Under the pieces are notes generated by a model. That model was not told where the DNA came from. It searched no databases and saw nothing but the letters and a program-made list of their open reading frames with translations. A stretch of DNA of 64,000 nt, from NCBI GenBank assembly GCA_963666825.2, contig OY763044.2, positions 4,402,001 to 4,466,000 on the forward strand. The letters run 5' to 3'. Shown in pieces: positions 52,409-61,755 of the stretch. How positions within the stretch are numbered: position 1 is the stretch's first letter; each line of letters starts with the position of its first letter. This DNA comes from Saccharicrinis sp963666825 (GTDB lineage: Bacteria; Bacteroidota; Bacteroidia; Bacteroidales; Marinilabiliaceae). The translations under genes were made by a program, and so were the position numbers.

Positions 52409-52433
52409 GATAAGAGCTTACAACTCCTATCTC
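52407..52433. terminator. hairpin between convergent genes
   Basis: GAGATAAGAG and CTCCTATCTC form a 10-bp stem with one mismatch and a 7-base loop, starting in the kinase stop codon and ending before hisIE. The minus strand continues with a T-rich stretch, so it may end the hisIE message. Confidence 0.5.
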
Positions 52434-52444
52434 AATATCATATT

Positions 52445-53044
52445 CTATTTGTGTCTCTTCATTAATTCTTTAGCAAGATCTTCAATACGATATCCTTTAT
52501 GTGTTAATAACACAATTAAGTGATACAATAAATCAGCCCCTTCATACAAAAAGTTCTCGTCATCATTAGCCATTGCTCCAATAATTGTTTCAACAGCCTC
52601 TTCTCCAACTTTTTGAGTAATCTTTCTGGTTCCTTTTTGAAATAAAGAAGTTGTATAAGATCCCTCTGGCATCTCTGCTTTACGCTTATCAATAAAATCC
52701 TGTAGGAATGCTAAAAACATTACGGGATTTTTCTCGTTTGTTTCTTCCCAACAAGTATCTGTTCCTTTATGACATACAGGACCTACCGGATTTACTTTTA
52801 TTAATAAAGTATCATTATCACAATCAACAGCAATGGATACAACATTTAGGAAATTTCCTGATTCTTCACCTTTAGTCCAAAGTCTGTTCTTAGTACGACT
52901 AAAGAATGTTACTTTCCCTTCTTTTTCAGTTTTTTCAAAAGCCTCTTGATTCATGAAACCAAGCATTAAAACTTTACTTGTTTCAGCATCTTGAATAATT
53001 GCCGGTACCAAACCGTTTCCTAACTTATCAAAATTGATATCCAT
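52445..53044 (-). CDS. hisIE: phosphoribosyl-AMP cyclohydrolase / phosphoribosyl-ATP pyrophosphatase
   Basis: This bifunctional 199-residue enzyme carries out steps 2 and 3 of histidine synthesis. The N-terminal HisI part has MLGFMNQEAF, the metal ligands in VDCDNDTLL and a cysteine in CHKGTDTCW. The C-terminal HisE part has the helical blocks QKVGEEAVETIIGA and EGADLLYHLIVLL. It lies 134 bases after hisF and has its own promoter, so it can be expressed apart from hisH-A-F. Confidence 0.95.
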   Translation of the reverse strand: MDINFDKLGNGLVPAIIQDAETSKVLMLGFMNQEAFEKTEKEGKVTFFSRTKNRLWTKGEESGNFLNVVSIAVDCDNDTLLIKVNPVGPVCHKGTDTCWEETNEKNPVMFLAFLQDFIDKRKAEMPEGSYTTSLFQKGTRKITQKVGEEAVETIIGAMANDDENFLYEGADLLYHLIVLLTHKGYRIEDLAKELMKRHK

Positions 53045-53077
53045 TTGATTTTATGTATATTATTGTAATATTTTTTG

Positions 53078-53108
53078 CAAAAATAGTGCTTTTATTAAAA
53101 GTCACAAA
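53078..53108 (-). promoter_or_regulatory. promoter of hisIE
   Basis: On the minus strand TTTG (53108-53105) and TATTTTTG (53085-53078) are 19 bases apart, an excellent match to the phylum consensus. The start would be near 53071, giving a leader of about 27 bases. Confidence 0.65.
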
Positions 53109-53178
53109 GTTAAATAAAAATGCACCTCTCTAAAATTCAAAATGTCAGCACATTACTGACTTTATAGTAAGACTATAT

Positions 53179-53937
53179 TTATAATCTCACATTAATTCCT
53201 TCATTAAAAAGATAATTCTTTAAATCAGGAATTGCTATTTCTTTATAATGGAATATACTTGCCGCTAAACCAGCATCAGCTTTTCCATTTGTAAAAACAT
53301 CTTTAAAATGTTCCATATTTCCAGCCCCGCCACTTGCGATAATTGGAATAGAAAGTTCTGAAGACATCTTTGCTAAAGCTTCATTTGCGAAACCTTGTTT
53401 TACACCATCATGATCCATTGATGTAAATAATATTTCTCCAGCTCCTCTTTCTTCAGCTTCTTTAGCCCAAGGAAAAAGTCTTTTTTCTGTAGGAATACGA
53501 CCACCATTAACAGTAACAATCCACTCATCTCCATCAAAATGCTTAGCATCAATGGCAACAACAACAAACTGGCTTCCAAAGTTTTTAGCCATATCGTTTA
53601 TTAACTGCGGATTTTTAACCGCTGATGAATTGATACTAATTTTATCTGCACCTGCATTTAATAATGCTTCTGCATCTTTTAATTCACTAATTCCTCCACC
53701 AACTGTAAACGGTATATTTATATGCTGCGCAATTCTTCTAACTAAATCCACAAATGTTTTTCTTCCTTCGTGACTAGCTGTAATATCAAGAAACACTAAT
53801 TCGTCAGCACCTTGTTGTGCATATAAAGCTCCTAACTCTACAGGATCACCAACTTCTTTAATGCCAACAAACTTGACACCTTTAACTGTCATTCCATTTT
53901 TAATATCCAAACAAGGAATTATTCTTTTTGCCAGCAT
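53179..53937 (-). CDS. hisF: imidazole glycerol phosphate synthase, cyclase subunit
   Basis: HisF receives ammonia from HisH and forms imidazole glycerol phosphate and AICAR. The 252-residue TIM barrel has the catalytic aspartates D11 (PCLDIKNG) and D130 (VVAIDAKH), and phosphate-binding glycines in FTVGGGI and ASGGAG. Its start lies 3 bases after hisA. Confidence 0.97.
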   Translation of the reverse strand: MLAKRIIPCLDIKNGMTVKGVKFVGIKEVGDPVELGALYAQQGADELVFLDITASHEGRKTFVDLVRRIAQHINIPFTVGGGISELKDAEALLNAGADKISINSSAVKNPQLINDMAKNFGSQFVVVAIDAKHFDGDEWIVTVNGGRIPTEKRLFPWAKEAEERGAGEILFTSMDHDGVKQGFANEALAKMSSELSIPIIASGGAGNMEHFKDVFTNGKADAGLAASIFHYKEIAIPDLKNYLFNEGINVRL

Positions 53938-53940
53938 AAT

Positions 53941-54666
53941 CTATGCGTATTTTTCAAGTTGTTTTAAATCAATTTTTCCTTCATAAATAGCTTTACCTGT
54001 GATTACAGCTGGAACTTTTGCCTCAACAAGCTGATCAATATCTGTCATGCTACTTACACCTCCACTTGCTACTAAATACAAATCAGGAAATTCTTGAAGC
54101 ATCTTTTTATACAAAGCTGTAGAAGGTCCCTGAAGCATTCCATCTTTACTGATATCAGTACAAATCACCTTGGTAATACCTTTATCTTTATATCCTTTCA
54201 CAAATGGCATTAAATCTAAATCTGATGTTTCAATCCAACCACCAACAGCAATTTTCTCATCCTTAACATCTGCTCCAAGAATAATTTTTTCTGCTCCGTA
54301 TTTTTCAATCCAACCAGTAAAAACTTCGGAGTTTTTTACAGCAATACTTCCTCCAGTAATCATTTGCGCGCCACTCTCAAAAGCAATTTTTAAATCTTCA
54401 TTAGATTTTAACCCACCTCCGAAATCAATAATTAAATCAGTTTTGGTAGCTATTGTTTCCAGAACTTTATAATTCACTATATTACCGGCTTTAGCACCAT
54501 CTAAATCTACAAGATGCAGGCGTTTAATTCCGTGCTCCTCAAACATTTTAGCTACTTCAAGAGGATTTTCGTTATAAACCTTTTTTTGATTATAATCTCC
54601 CTGACTTAGTCTTACACACTTTCCTTCAATAATATCAATTGCTGGTATTATATCTATTAACGCCAT
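53941..54666 (-). CDS. hisA: phosphoribosylformimino-5-aminoimidazole carboxamide ribotide isomerase
   Basis: HisA isomerises ProFAR to PRFAR, the HisF substrate. The 241-residue barrel has D11 in IPAIDIIEGKCVRLSQGD, the IDFGGGLKSNEDL phosphate site and LVASGGVSSMTD. It follows hisH by one base and precedes hisF by three, so the three are cotranscribed. Confidence 0.96.
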   Translation of the reverse strand: MALIDIIPAIDIIEGKCVRLSQGDYNQKKVYNENPLEVAKMFEEHGIKRLHLVDLDGAKAGNIVNYKVLETIATKTDLIIDFGGGLKSNEDLKIAFESGAQMITGGSIAVKNSEVFTGWIEKYGAEKIILGADVKDEKIAVGGWIETSDLDLMPFVKGYKDKGITKVICTDISKDGMLQGPSTALYKKMLQEFPDLYLVASGGVSSMTDIDQLVEAKVPAVITGKAIYEGKIDLKQLEKYA

Positions 54667-54667
54667 T

Positions 54668-55267
54668 TTATAGTTTTATAAAGTTTTCAAGAATTTTAGA
54701 ACCAACATCTCCACTTTTTTCAGGGTGAAACTGTGTTGCATAAAAATTATCTTTATGCAATGCAGAACTATATGGATGTATATAATGGGTTGTTGCGGCT
54801 GTATCACCTCCTAAGGCCACATAATAACTGTGAACAAAATAAACAAACTTATTTTCAAGGCTTATATCGAAAAGATCACTATTTACATTAGTAATAGCAT
54901 TCCAACCCATATGAGGAACTTTAATTAAATCAGGATTAGGATCAGGCAAAACAAATTTCTTTACCTTTTCTTTAAATATTCCAAGACAATCCACATCTCC
55001 TTCTTCAGAGTAGCTACACATTAATTGCATTCCCAGACAAATTCCTAATACAGGCTGTTTCAAACTCACAATAAGTTCATCCAGCTTATGCTCTTTAAGA
55101 TATTTCATAGTTGAACTTGCCTCACCAACTCCTGGAAAAATAACTTTATCGGCACTTCTTATTTCATCCGGATCTGCTGTAATAATATGCTCAACACCCA
55201 ATCTCTCTAATGCGAAGCTTACTGAACGAATATTACCAGCGTTATATTTAATTATTGCTACTTTCAT
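54668..55267 (-). CDS. hisH: imidazole glycerol phosphate synthase, glutaminase subunit
   Basis: The 199-residue class I glutaminase has the nucleophile in LGICLGMQLMCSYSEEG, and HPE in TQFHPEKSG. It supplies ammonia to HisF. It is the first gene of the cluster; hisG, hisD, hisC and hisB are not in the window. Its start codon lies in a potential hairpin (55265-55297). Confidence 0.95.
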   Translation of the reverse strand: MKVAIIKYNAGNIRSVSFALERLGVEHIITADPDEIRSADKVIFPGVGEASSTMKYLKEHKLDELIVSLKQPVLGICLGMQLMCSYSEEGDVDCLGIFKEKVKKFVLPDPNPDLIKVPHMGWNAITNVNSDLFDISLENKFVYFVHSYYVALGGDTAATTHYIHPYSSALHKDNFYATQFHPEKSGDVGSKILENFIKL

Positions 55268-55297
55268 CTGATTAAATTTATTTTCAACGGTCAGATG
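55265..55297 (-). promoter_or_regulatory. hairpin enclosing the hisH start codon
   Basis: In the mRNA, CATCTGA (55297-55291) can pair with TCAGATG (55271-55265), whose ATG is the hisH start. The 7-bp stem with a 19-base loop could limit initiation. No histidine-rich leader peptide was found upstream. Confidence 0.4.
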
Positions 55298-55547
55298 GAA
55301 CTCTCAAGAAATTTTATTATTCTCTATATTTTACATTCAAAGGTGTTCATGAATACTTCGTATTTCATTACCCTTTGTGTAATAATTAAGATTAAAATTT
55401 ACATGTTCGTTTCATATGAATATAGTATAATGATAAAAGTATAAAGACATAAGACTGATTTACTCCACTTATTAAAATAGAATCAGATCATCATCCTATA
55501 CATCTTTCTTACTTAACCATATATTTATCTTAAAAAATCAGTTAAGC

Positions 55548-56078
55548 TTATTCAGCCAATAGCTCTTCTATTTTGGCTTTCATAGCGTCAAACTCTTCTC
55601 TGTTATATAATCGAGTAAGATATTTTATTTTTCCATCCTTACCTACAATAACATTTCTGGTTACACCAGCTTCCTTCAAAGCAAATAATCCAAATATATC
55701 TGCACCTGGATCAAGAGCTAGTGGGTAAGTTATCTTAGTTTTTTCTTTGAACTTAATTAATTTCTCAATTGGTTCATCTCTATCCATTCCTACCACAATT
55801 AGGCTGTCTTTTTGATGTTGAGTCCAAATTTCAGATTCAATAAAAGGCATCTCCTGCATACAAACACTGCACCAACTGGCAGTAAACTGAAGCATTACTA
55901 CTTTTCCTTTATAATCTGATAATTTAAACTCCTCTCCATTATCCAATATTGCAGTAAAATCAGGAGCAACATCTCCTACCTTAACAATATAACCTCTATT
56001 CTCATCTTCTTTCTGTGATGAATTACATGCAACCGCAGAAAATGTTAAAACTAAAAGTACAAATAGTATTTGCTTCAT
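55548..56078 (-). CDS. TlpA-like thioredoxin-fold lipoprotein
   Basis: The 176-residue protein has a lipoprotein signal ending in AVAC (C18) and a thioredoxin-like domain with the redox pair in ASWCSVCMQ (C70, C73). The VGDVAPDFTAILDNGEEF and LSDYKGKVVMLQF blocks are typical of the TlpA/AhpC-TSA group. It would act in the periplasm, reducing disulfides or supporting cytochrome or metalloprotein maturation. It follows purU by 6 bases on the same strand. Confidence 0.88.
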   Translation of the reverse strand: MKQILFVLLVLTFSAVACNSSQKEDENRGYIVKVGDVAPDFTAILDNGEEFKLSDYKGKVVMLQFTASWCSVCMQEMPFIESEIWTQHQKDSLIVVGMDRDEPIEKLIKFKEKTKITYPLALDPGADIFGLFALKEAGVTRNVIVGKDGKIKYLTRLYNREEFDAMKAKIEELLAE

Positions 56079-56084
56079 TCTAAA

Positions 56085-56951
56085 TTAATTAAATATGATA
56101 GTTCGGTTTTTATAAACCAATGTTTTATGTTCTATATGAGCTTTTACAGCTCTTGACAATACAATTTTTTCAATATCCTTACCCTTTTGAATCAAAGTTT
56201 TAATTGAATCATGATGCGTAATTCTATTAATATCTTGTTCAATAATTGGACCTGCATCCAAATCAGATGTTACATAGTGACTTGTTGCTCCAATAATCTT
56301 CACACCTCTTTTATGTGCTGCATGATATGGTTTTGCACCTGCAAAAGCTGGTAAAAAAGAGTGGTGAATATTAATAATATTTTCAGGATAATGATTAATA
56401 AAATCCTGCGATAACACTTGCATATATCTTGCAAGAACAACAAAATCAATTTTATGCTTAGCTAAAATTTCTAATTCTTTCTTTTCTTGCTCAGCTTTAG
56501 TTTCTGCTGTAATTGGAATATGTATAAATTTAATCCCGAATTGTTTTGCTACCGGCTCAAGCATTGTATGATTACCAATTATAACAGGAATCTCTACTCT
56601 GAATTCGCCACTCTGATATCTTGCCAACAAATCATAAAGACAATGCGAAGCTTTTGATACAAAAATAGCCATTCTTGGAACTTCATTAGTAAAGTTCAAA
56701 GTCCATTTCATCTGATATGGCTCCCCAAGAAATTTCTGAAATGTTGGAGCAATTTCTTCACGAGGAAGGTTGAAATCCGTCAAATCCCAAGAAACTCTCA
56801 TTGAAAACAGATTATCCCCATGATCAACATGTTGATCTACAGAAATAATATTTCCATGATGAAGATTGATAAAATCTGTAACTCTTGCTACGATACCACT
56901 TTGATCAGGACAATGTATTTTAAGTATGGCTGTATTTCCGTTATTTTCCAT
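56085..56951 (-). CDS. purU: formyltetrahydrofolate deformylase
   Basis: PurU hydrolyses 10-formyl-THF to formate and THF, balancing one-carbon units. The 288-residue protein has an N-terminal ACT domain (about 5-80, HCPDQSGIVARVTDFI) and a formyltransferase-like catalytic domain with NIHHSFLPAFAGAKPYHAAHKRGVK (quoted ends only: catalytic N/H in IINIHHSFLPAF) and the aspartate in SDLDAGPIIEQD. Length is normal. Confidence 0.94.
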   Translation of the reverse strand: MENNGNTAILKIHCPDQSGIVARVTDFINLHHGNIISVDQHVDHGDNLFSMRVSWDLTDFNLPREEIAPTFQKFLGEPYQMKWTLNFTNEVPRMAIFVSKASHCLYDLLARYQSGEFRVEIPVIIGNHTMLEPVAKQFGIKFIHIPITAETKAEQEKKELEILAKHKIDFVVLARYMQVLSQDFINHYPENIINIHHSFLPAFAGAKPYHAAHKRGVKIIGATSHYVTSDLDAGPIIEQDINRITHHDSIKTLIQKGKDIEKIVLSRAVKAHIEHKTLVYKNRTIIFN

Positions 56952-57026
56952 TTAAAAATTTTTTAAGCGCGTAAAATTAACCATTATAAGTCACATGAAA
57001 AATAAAATACTGACAAATATCAGCAA

Positions 57027-57797
57027 TTATCCCTTCACAGATTGAATGAACGTTTTTATTTCGCCATGTAAATCTTTAGCCTCACCTATTAATTTTACAA
57101 ATGCACTACCAATTATTGCCCCATCTGCATATTTACAAGTTTCAACATAGGATTCATGATCCCCAATACCAAAACCAATTAATGCAGGATTATTTAAGTT
57201 CAGTTTATTTACTCTCTCAAAGTAAGCCAATTGAGCAGCTGACAAGCCTTTTTTAGCACCGGTCACTGCAGCTGAAGAAACCATATAAATAAAACCATTG
57301 GTTTTTTCATCAATTAATTTGATACGCTCTTCTGGTGTTTGAGGAGTAATTAAGAATATATTGCTAACCCCATTTTCATCAAATGTAGCTTTATAATTAT
57401 CAAGATATTCCTGAAATGGTAAATCTGGTAAAATAACGCCATCAACTCCTACTTCATTACATTTTTTAGCAAACTCTTCAATACCGTATTTATGAACGGT
57501 ATTAATATACCCCATCAATATGATTGGAATACTAACCTTTTTACGAACGTCTTTTAACTGCTCAAATAGAACCTTCAAGCTCATTCCATTCTTTAGAGCT
57601 GTTTCGCCACTATGCTGAATTGTTGGCCCATCCGCCAACGGATCAGAAAAAGGAATACCAAGTTCAACCAAATCAGCTCCTGAAGCTTCAAGAGTTTCAA
57701 GAATAGGTACAGTATCCTCTATATTCGGATAACCTGCAGTATAATAAATAGATAATATATCTTTTTTATCTTTAAATAATTGTTTTATGCGGTTCAT
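57027..57797 (-). CDS. trpA: tryptophan synthase alpha subunit
   Basis: TrpA cleaves indole glycerol phosphate and channels indole to TrpB. The 256-residue barrel has the catalytic E45 (VELGIPFSDP) and D56 (PLADGP), then SSAAVTGAKKG and IGFGIGDHES. It is the last gene of the trp operon, 144 bases after trpB; the spacer has a long imperfect purine/pyrimidine hairpin. Confidence 0.96.
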   Translation of the reverse strand: MNRIKQLFKDKKDILSIYYTAGYPNIEDTVPILETLEASGADLVELGIPFSDPLADGPTIQHSGETALKNGMSLKVLFEQLKDVRKKVSIPIILMGYINTVHKYGIEEFAKKCNEVGVDGVILPDLPFQEYLDNYKATFDENGVSNIFLITPQTPEERIKLIDEKTNGFIYMVSSAAVTGAKKGLSAAQLAYFERVNKLNLNNPALIGFGIGDHESYVETCKYADGAIIGSAFVKLIGEAKDLHGEIKTFIQSVKG

Positions 57798-57941
57798 ATT
57801 ATAAATGAGTTGAAAGTTAAAATTGAAAACGGAACAAGAAGAAAGGAGAATGGAAAAAGAAATTTACAGCTTGCTTATATCATAAGATTTTAACCACACT
57901 AAAAATTCCGTCTTCCTTATCCCCTTTTCCTTCCTCCTTTT

Positions 57942-59129
57942 TTAAAGATTAAATCTATCCATATAAGTACTCATATCCTTATCTCCTCTACCAGAAATTG
58001 TCAATACAACATTATCATCCTTTGTAAATTTTAATTTCTTAAGAGCTACTAAAGCATGAGCAGATTCCAATGCCGGAATGATACCTTCCAACCTGGTAAT
58101 TTCAAGAGCACAATCTAAAGCTTCCTGATCTGTTGCATCTAAAAATATGGCTCTGTCTGTATCTTTTAAGTGAGCATGCTGAGGACCAATTCCAGGGTAA
58201 TCCAGCCCAGCGGAAATAGAATAAGGCTCAATGATCTGCCCATCCTCATCCTGAATTAAAAATGTTTTACTTCCATGAATAATACCAATATCCCCAAGAG
58301 CAATTGTTGCAGCTGTTTCACCACTATCAATACCTAATCCCGAGGCTTCAACAGCAACTAACTTCACTTTTTCGTCATCTAAGAAGTGATAAAAAGTACC
58401 AGATGCATTACTTCCTCCTCCAACACAGGCAATCACATAATCAGGATATTCACTTCCTGTTTTCTCTTTAAACTGCTCTTTAATTTCTTTACTGATAATA
58501 CTCTGAAAACGAGCTACCATATCAGGGTATGGGTGTGGTCCAACCACAGAACCAATAATATAAAAAGTATCTTCAGGATTACAGATCCAATCTCTTAGGG
58601 CTTCATTTGTTGCATCTTTCAGAGTCTGGTTACCTGATTTTGCAGCAACAACCTCTGCTCCTAACATTTTCATACGAGCCACATTTGGAGCCTGACGTTC
58701 AATATCAAGAGCACCCATATAAACTACGCATTTCATTCCCATCAAGGCACAAGCTGTAGCTGTTGCCACACCATGTTGTCCTGCTCCTGTCTCGGCAATA
58801 ATTCTATCCTTACCCATTTTCTTGGCTAACAGAATCTGCCCTAAACTATTATTAATTTTATGAGCACCTGTATGGTTTAAGTCTTCACGCTTTAAATAGA
58901 CATTTGTATTATAGGCTTCAGATAGCCTTTTTGCATAATACAAAGGAGAAGGACGACCTACATAATCCTTTAATAAAGCCACATATTCCTTCTGAAATTC
59001 GTCTGAATTGATAATATCCAAATAAACCTTCTTCAAATTATCAATATTTGGCTGTAACATTTCTGGTATCCAAGCTCCCCCAAAACGGCCATACATACCA
59101 TTCTCATCTACATTATATTTTGCGCTCAT
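57942..59129 (-). CDS. trpB: tryptophan synthase beta subunit
   Basis: TrpB joins indole with serine using PLP. The 395-residue protein is the TrpB1 type: GRFGGAWIPE near the start, PLP lysine K91 in HTGAHKINNSLGQ, AETGAGQHGVATA, and the phosphate loop in CVGGGSNASG. Its start overlaps the trpF stop by four bases (ATGA). Confidence 0.97.
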   Translation of the reverse strand: MSAKYNVDENGMYGRFGGAWIPEMLQPNIDNLKKVYLDIINSDEFQKEYVALLKDYVGRPSPLYYAKRLSEAYNTNVYLKREDLNHTGAHKINNSLGQILLAKKMGKDRIIAETGAGQHGVATATACALMGMKCVVYMGALDIERQAPNVARMKMLGAEVVAAKSGNQTLKDATNEALRDWICNPEDTFYIIGSVVGPHPYPDMVARFQSIISKEIKEQFKEKTGSEYPDYVIACVGGGSNASGTFYHFLDDEKVKLVAVEASGLGIDSGETAATIALGDIGIIHGSKTFLIQDEDGQIIEPYSISAGLDYPGIGPQHAHLKDTDRAIFLDATDQEALDCALEITRLEGIIPALESAHALVALKKLKFTKDDNVVLTISGRGDKDMSTYMDRFNL

Positions 59130-59770
59130 TGCTTATAATTTTTCAATTCATTTATAAAACTACCAACCTTTTCAACATCCTTTAATGCTGGTTCCAATTC
59201 AAACCGACTGTTAATATCAACTGCATAAATATTTAGATGTTTTAATTTCATTACATCAGCCACATCATCTTGCGTGATACCACCACTAAGAAAAATAGGT
59301 TTATTATTATCATACTTATTTAATACTGACCAGTCAAACTTATGTCCACTTCCACCAAAGGCTTTGGTTTTAGTATCAAACAGAAAATAATCACAAACCT
59401 CTGTATATGGCTTTAAAACAGAAAAGTCAAAATCTTCATCTACCTGAAAGGCTTTAATCACCTCAACTCCCATTTGCTTAACCATCAGACACAACTCAAA
59501 AGACTCGCTTCCATGTAATTGAACAGCATTCAATTCATATCTTGCTACTGCATTTGAAATTTCCTGTTCAGAAGCATTTACAAATACCCCTGTTTTTTTT
59601 ATATCATCCGATAAATGATGAATATTTTCAGGAGAATAATCCTCTCCTATATATCGGGGAGATTTTCGATAGAAAATAAATCCCATGTAATCAGGAGCCA
59701 ATGCTGCAATCGAATCAATATTAGTACGCTCGCGCATACCACATACTTTTATCTTTGGAGGTAATAGCAT
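59126..59770 (-). CDS. trpF: phosphoribosylanthranilate isomerase
   Basis: TrpF isomerises PRA to CdRP. The 214-residue barrel has the general base cysteine in IKVCGMRE, the general acid aspartate in LFDTKTKAFGGSGHKFDW, and SGGITQDDV for phosphate. It is a separate gene, not fused with trpC. It follows trpC by 14 bases and overlaps trpB by four. Confidence 0.95.
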   Translation of the reverse strand: MLLPPKIKVCGMRERTNIDSIAALAPDYMGFIFYRKSPRYIGEDYSPENIHHLSDDIKKTGVFVNASEQEISNAVARYELNAVQLHGSESFELCLMVKQMGVEVIKAFQVDEDFDFSVLKPYTEVCDYFLFDTKTKAFGGSGHKFDWSVLNKYDNNKPIFLSGGITQDDVADVMKLKHLNIYAVDINSRFELEPALKDVEKVGSFINELKNYKQ

Positions 59771-59784
59771 AAGGTTCTGCTCTC

Positions 59785-60567
59785 TTATTTTATTGCATTA
59801 GAAAATTCAATACATGCCTGCCCCGGATTTTTAGTACGCATAAAATTCTCGCCAATTAAAAATCCTTTAAATCCATTCTCTCTTAATAAGAAAATATCCT
59901 CTGGGGTATAGATGCCACTTTCTGATATTTTTACAACATCATTAGGCATAGCTGCAGCCAGCTCAATACTTTGCTGAAGACTAACCTCAAAAGTTTTTAA
60001 GTTACGATTATTAACTCCAACCACATCAACCAAAGGATTTACAATATCAAGTTCCTCTTTACTATGAACCTCCATTAAAATATCCAAACCTAAATCTTTT
60101 GCGAGTTTAGATAATTCATCAGCTTCCTGATAAGTTAAAATGGCAGCGATCAACAAAATAGCACTTGCACCAATTGCTTTAGCTTCATGAACCTGATAAC
60201 TGGAAATCATAAAATCTTTACGCAGAATAGGTACTGTTGTAACTTTACGAGCTGCCACAAGATCACTTTTATTCCCTCCAAAAAATTCAGAATCCGTTAA
60301 TACAGATATACCACTAACTCCGGCCTTTTCATATAAAGGCACAACATCCTCAACAGTTGACATATTATTAATCACACCTTTGGAAGGAGATTGTCTTTTA
60401 TATTCAGAAATGATACCGTTATGCTGACCATCTGTAAGATATTCTTTCAAAGACGGGACTTCCTTTATATAGGCAGAATAGCCTTTTAATTTGTCCAGGG
60501 TCACGAATTCTTGTTGCTGTGCGACTTCAATCTTTTTTTGAGCAACTATTTTGTCTAATATATTCAT
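59785..60567 (-). CDS. trpC: indole-3-glycerol phosphate synthase
   Basis: TrpC decarboxylates and cyclises CdRP to indole glycerol phosphate. The 260-residue protein has the N-terminal helix (ILDKIVAQKKIEV), EYKRQSPSKG (the catalytic lysine region), VLTDSEFFGG, LRKDFMISSYQ and a C-terminal SESGIYTPED. It lies 147 bases after trpD. Confidence 0.96.
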   Translation of the reverse strand: MNILDKIVAQKKIEVAQQQEFVTLDKLKGYSAYIKEVPSLKEYLTDGQHNGIISEYKRQSPSKGVINNMSTVEDVVPLYEKAGVSGISVLTDSEFFGGNKSDLVAARKVTTVPILRKDFMISSYQVHEAKAIGASAILLIAAILTYQEADELSKLAKDLGLDILMEVHSKEELDIVNPLVDVVGVNNRNLKTFEVSLQQSIELAAAMPNDVVKISESGIYTPEDIFLLRENGFKGFLIGENFMRTKNPGQACIEFSNAIK

Positions 60568-60714
60568 TATTTAAAGTTCAATATATAATGAGGGTATAAT
60601 TATAAATCGTTAGATTTTAGATAATAGAATTTAGATTCTTTAAGAGAATGTCTATTATCAATGTTTTTCACATTACAAATGCTTAAAAACCTTATCGAAC
60701 TATTGTTTGCAAAG

Positions 60715-61716
60715 TTATTTAATATCAACCAATGTTTTAAGTACTTGATTTGCTTTTCCACCTAACAAGGCATCCTTCGCTAATGCAATACATTCTTCAA
60801 TACTCTTATTTCTATCAATGCACTGAATGGCATAACCGGCATTTACAATTACAGCAGTATTCTGAGCTTCAGTACCATCTCCATTTAAGATATCAGTAAA
60901 TATTTTAGCTGCTTCAGGAACTGTGTCACCTCCAAATATATCCTCCTGCTTAATCTTTTTAAAACCTATTTGCTCAGGAGAAACAAGACGTTCTCCTTCA
61001 TTAGTAATCACCTTAAAATCAGAAGTCATTGAGATTTCATCATAACCATCTAAACTGTGAATTAAGGAGTAATTCTTATCTGTATCCTGATATAAATACT
61101 GATACAAACGTAAAACCTCTAAACTATATACACCCAACATATGGTGTTTTGGGAAAGAAGGATTTACTAAAGGCCCTAACATATTAAAAAAGGTTTTTAA
61201 CCCTAACTCTCTTCTGAATGGAGCTACGGTTTTCATAGCCGGATGAAACAAAGGAGCATGAAGAAAACAAATACCAGCTTTATCAACTTGCTTCTTTAAC
61301 ATACTCTCATCACTTGAGAATTTGTATCCCAGGTGTTCCATTACATTTGAAGATCCGCAAGAAGAAGAAACTCCATAATTACCATGCTTGGTTACTTTAT
61401 AACCTGCACCGGCAACAACTATTGAAGATAATGTTGAAATATTAAATGTATTTTTCTCATCACCTCCAGTACCAACTATATCAATAGCATCAAACTCTGA
61501 TAAATCTATTCTAACACATAATTCCAACAGCGCATCTCTGAAGCCTGATAATTCCTCAACACTCACCGGACGCATCATATATACAGTTAGGAAAGCAACT
61601 ACATGAGAATTATTATATTTTTCTCCTGCAATGTTTATTAATATCTCTTTTGCCTCAGAGCGTGTAAGTCTTTTATGTTCAAGTAATTTTCTTAATGTTT
61701 CTTTAATCATAATCAA
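60715..61716 (-). CDS. trpD: anthranilate phosphoribosyltransferase
   Basis: TrpD transfers the phosphoribosyl group to anthranilate. The 333-residue protein has the PRPP/metal loop DIVGTGGDEKNTFNIST, KHGNYGVSSSCGSSNVMEHLG and NMLGPLVNP. A second possible start is M3. It is a free-standing gene between trpG and trpC. Confidence 0.96.
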   Translation of the reverse strand: MIMIKETLRKLLEHKRLTRSEAKEILINIAGEKYNNSHVVAFLTVYMMRPVSVEELSGFRDALLELCVRIDLSEFDAIDIVGTGGDEKNTFNISTLSSIVVAGAGYKVTKHGNYGVSSSCGSSNVMEHLGYKFSSDESMLKKQVDKAGICFLHAPLFHPAMKTVAPFRRELGLKTFFNMLGPLVNPSFPKHHMLGVYSLEVLRLYQYLYQDTDKNYSLIHSLDGYDEISMTSDFKVITNEGERLVSPEQIGFKKIKQEDIFGGDTVPEAAKIFTDILNGDGTEAQNTAVIVNAGYAIQCIDRNKSIEECIALAKDALLGGKANQVLKTLVDIK

Positions 61717-61755
61717 TCAAATAAAAGATGATAGAAATAGGTTAATTTGTGGATA

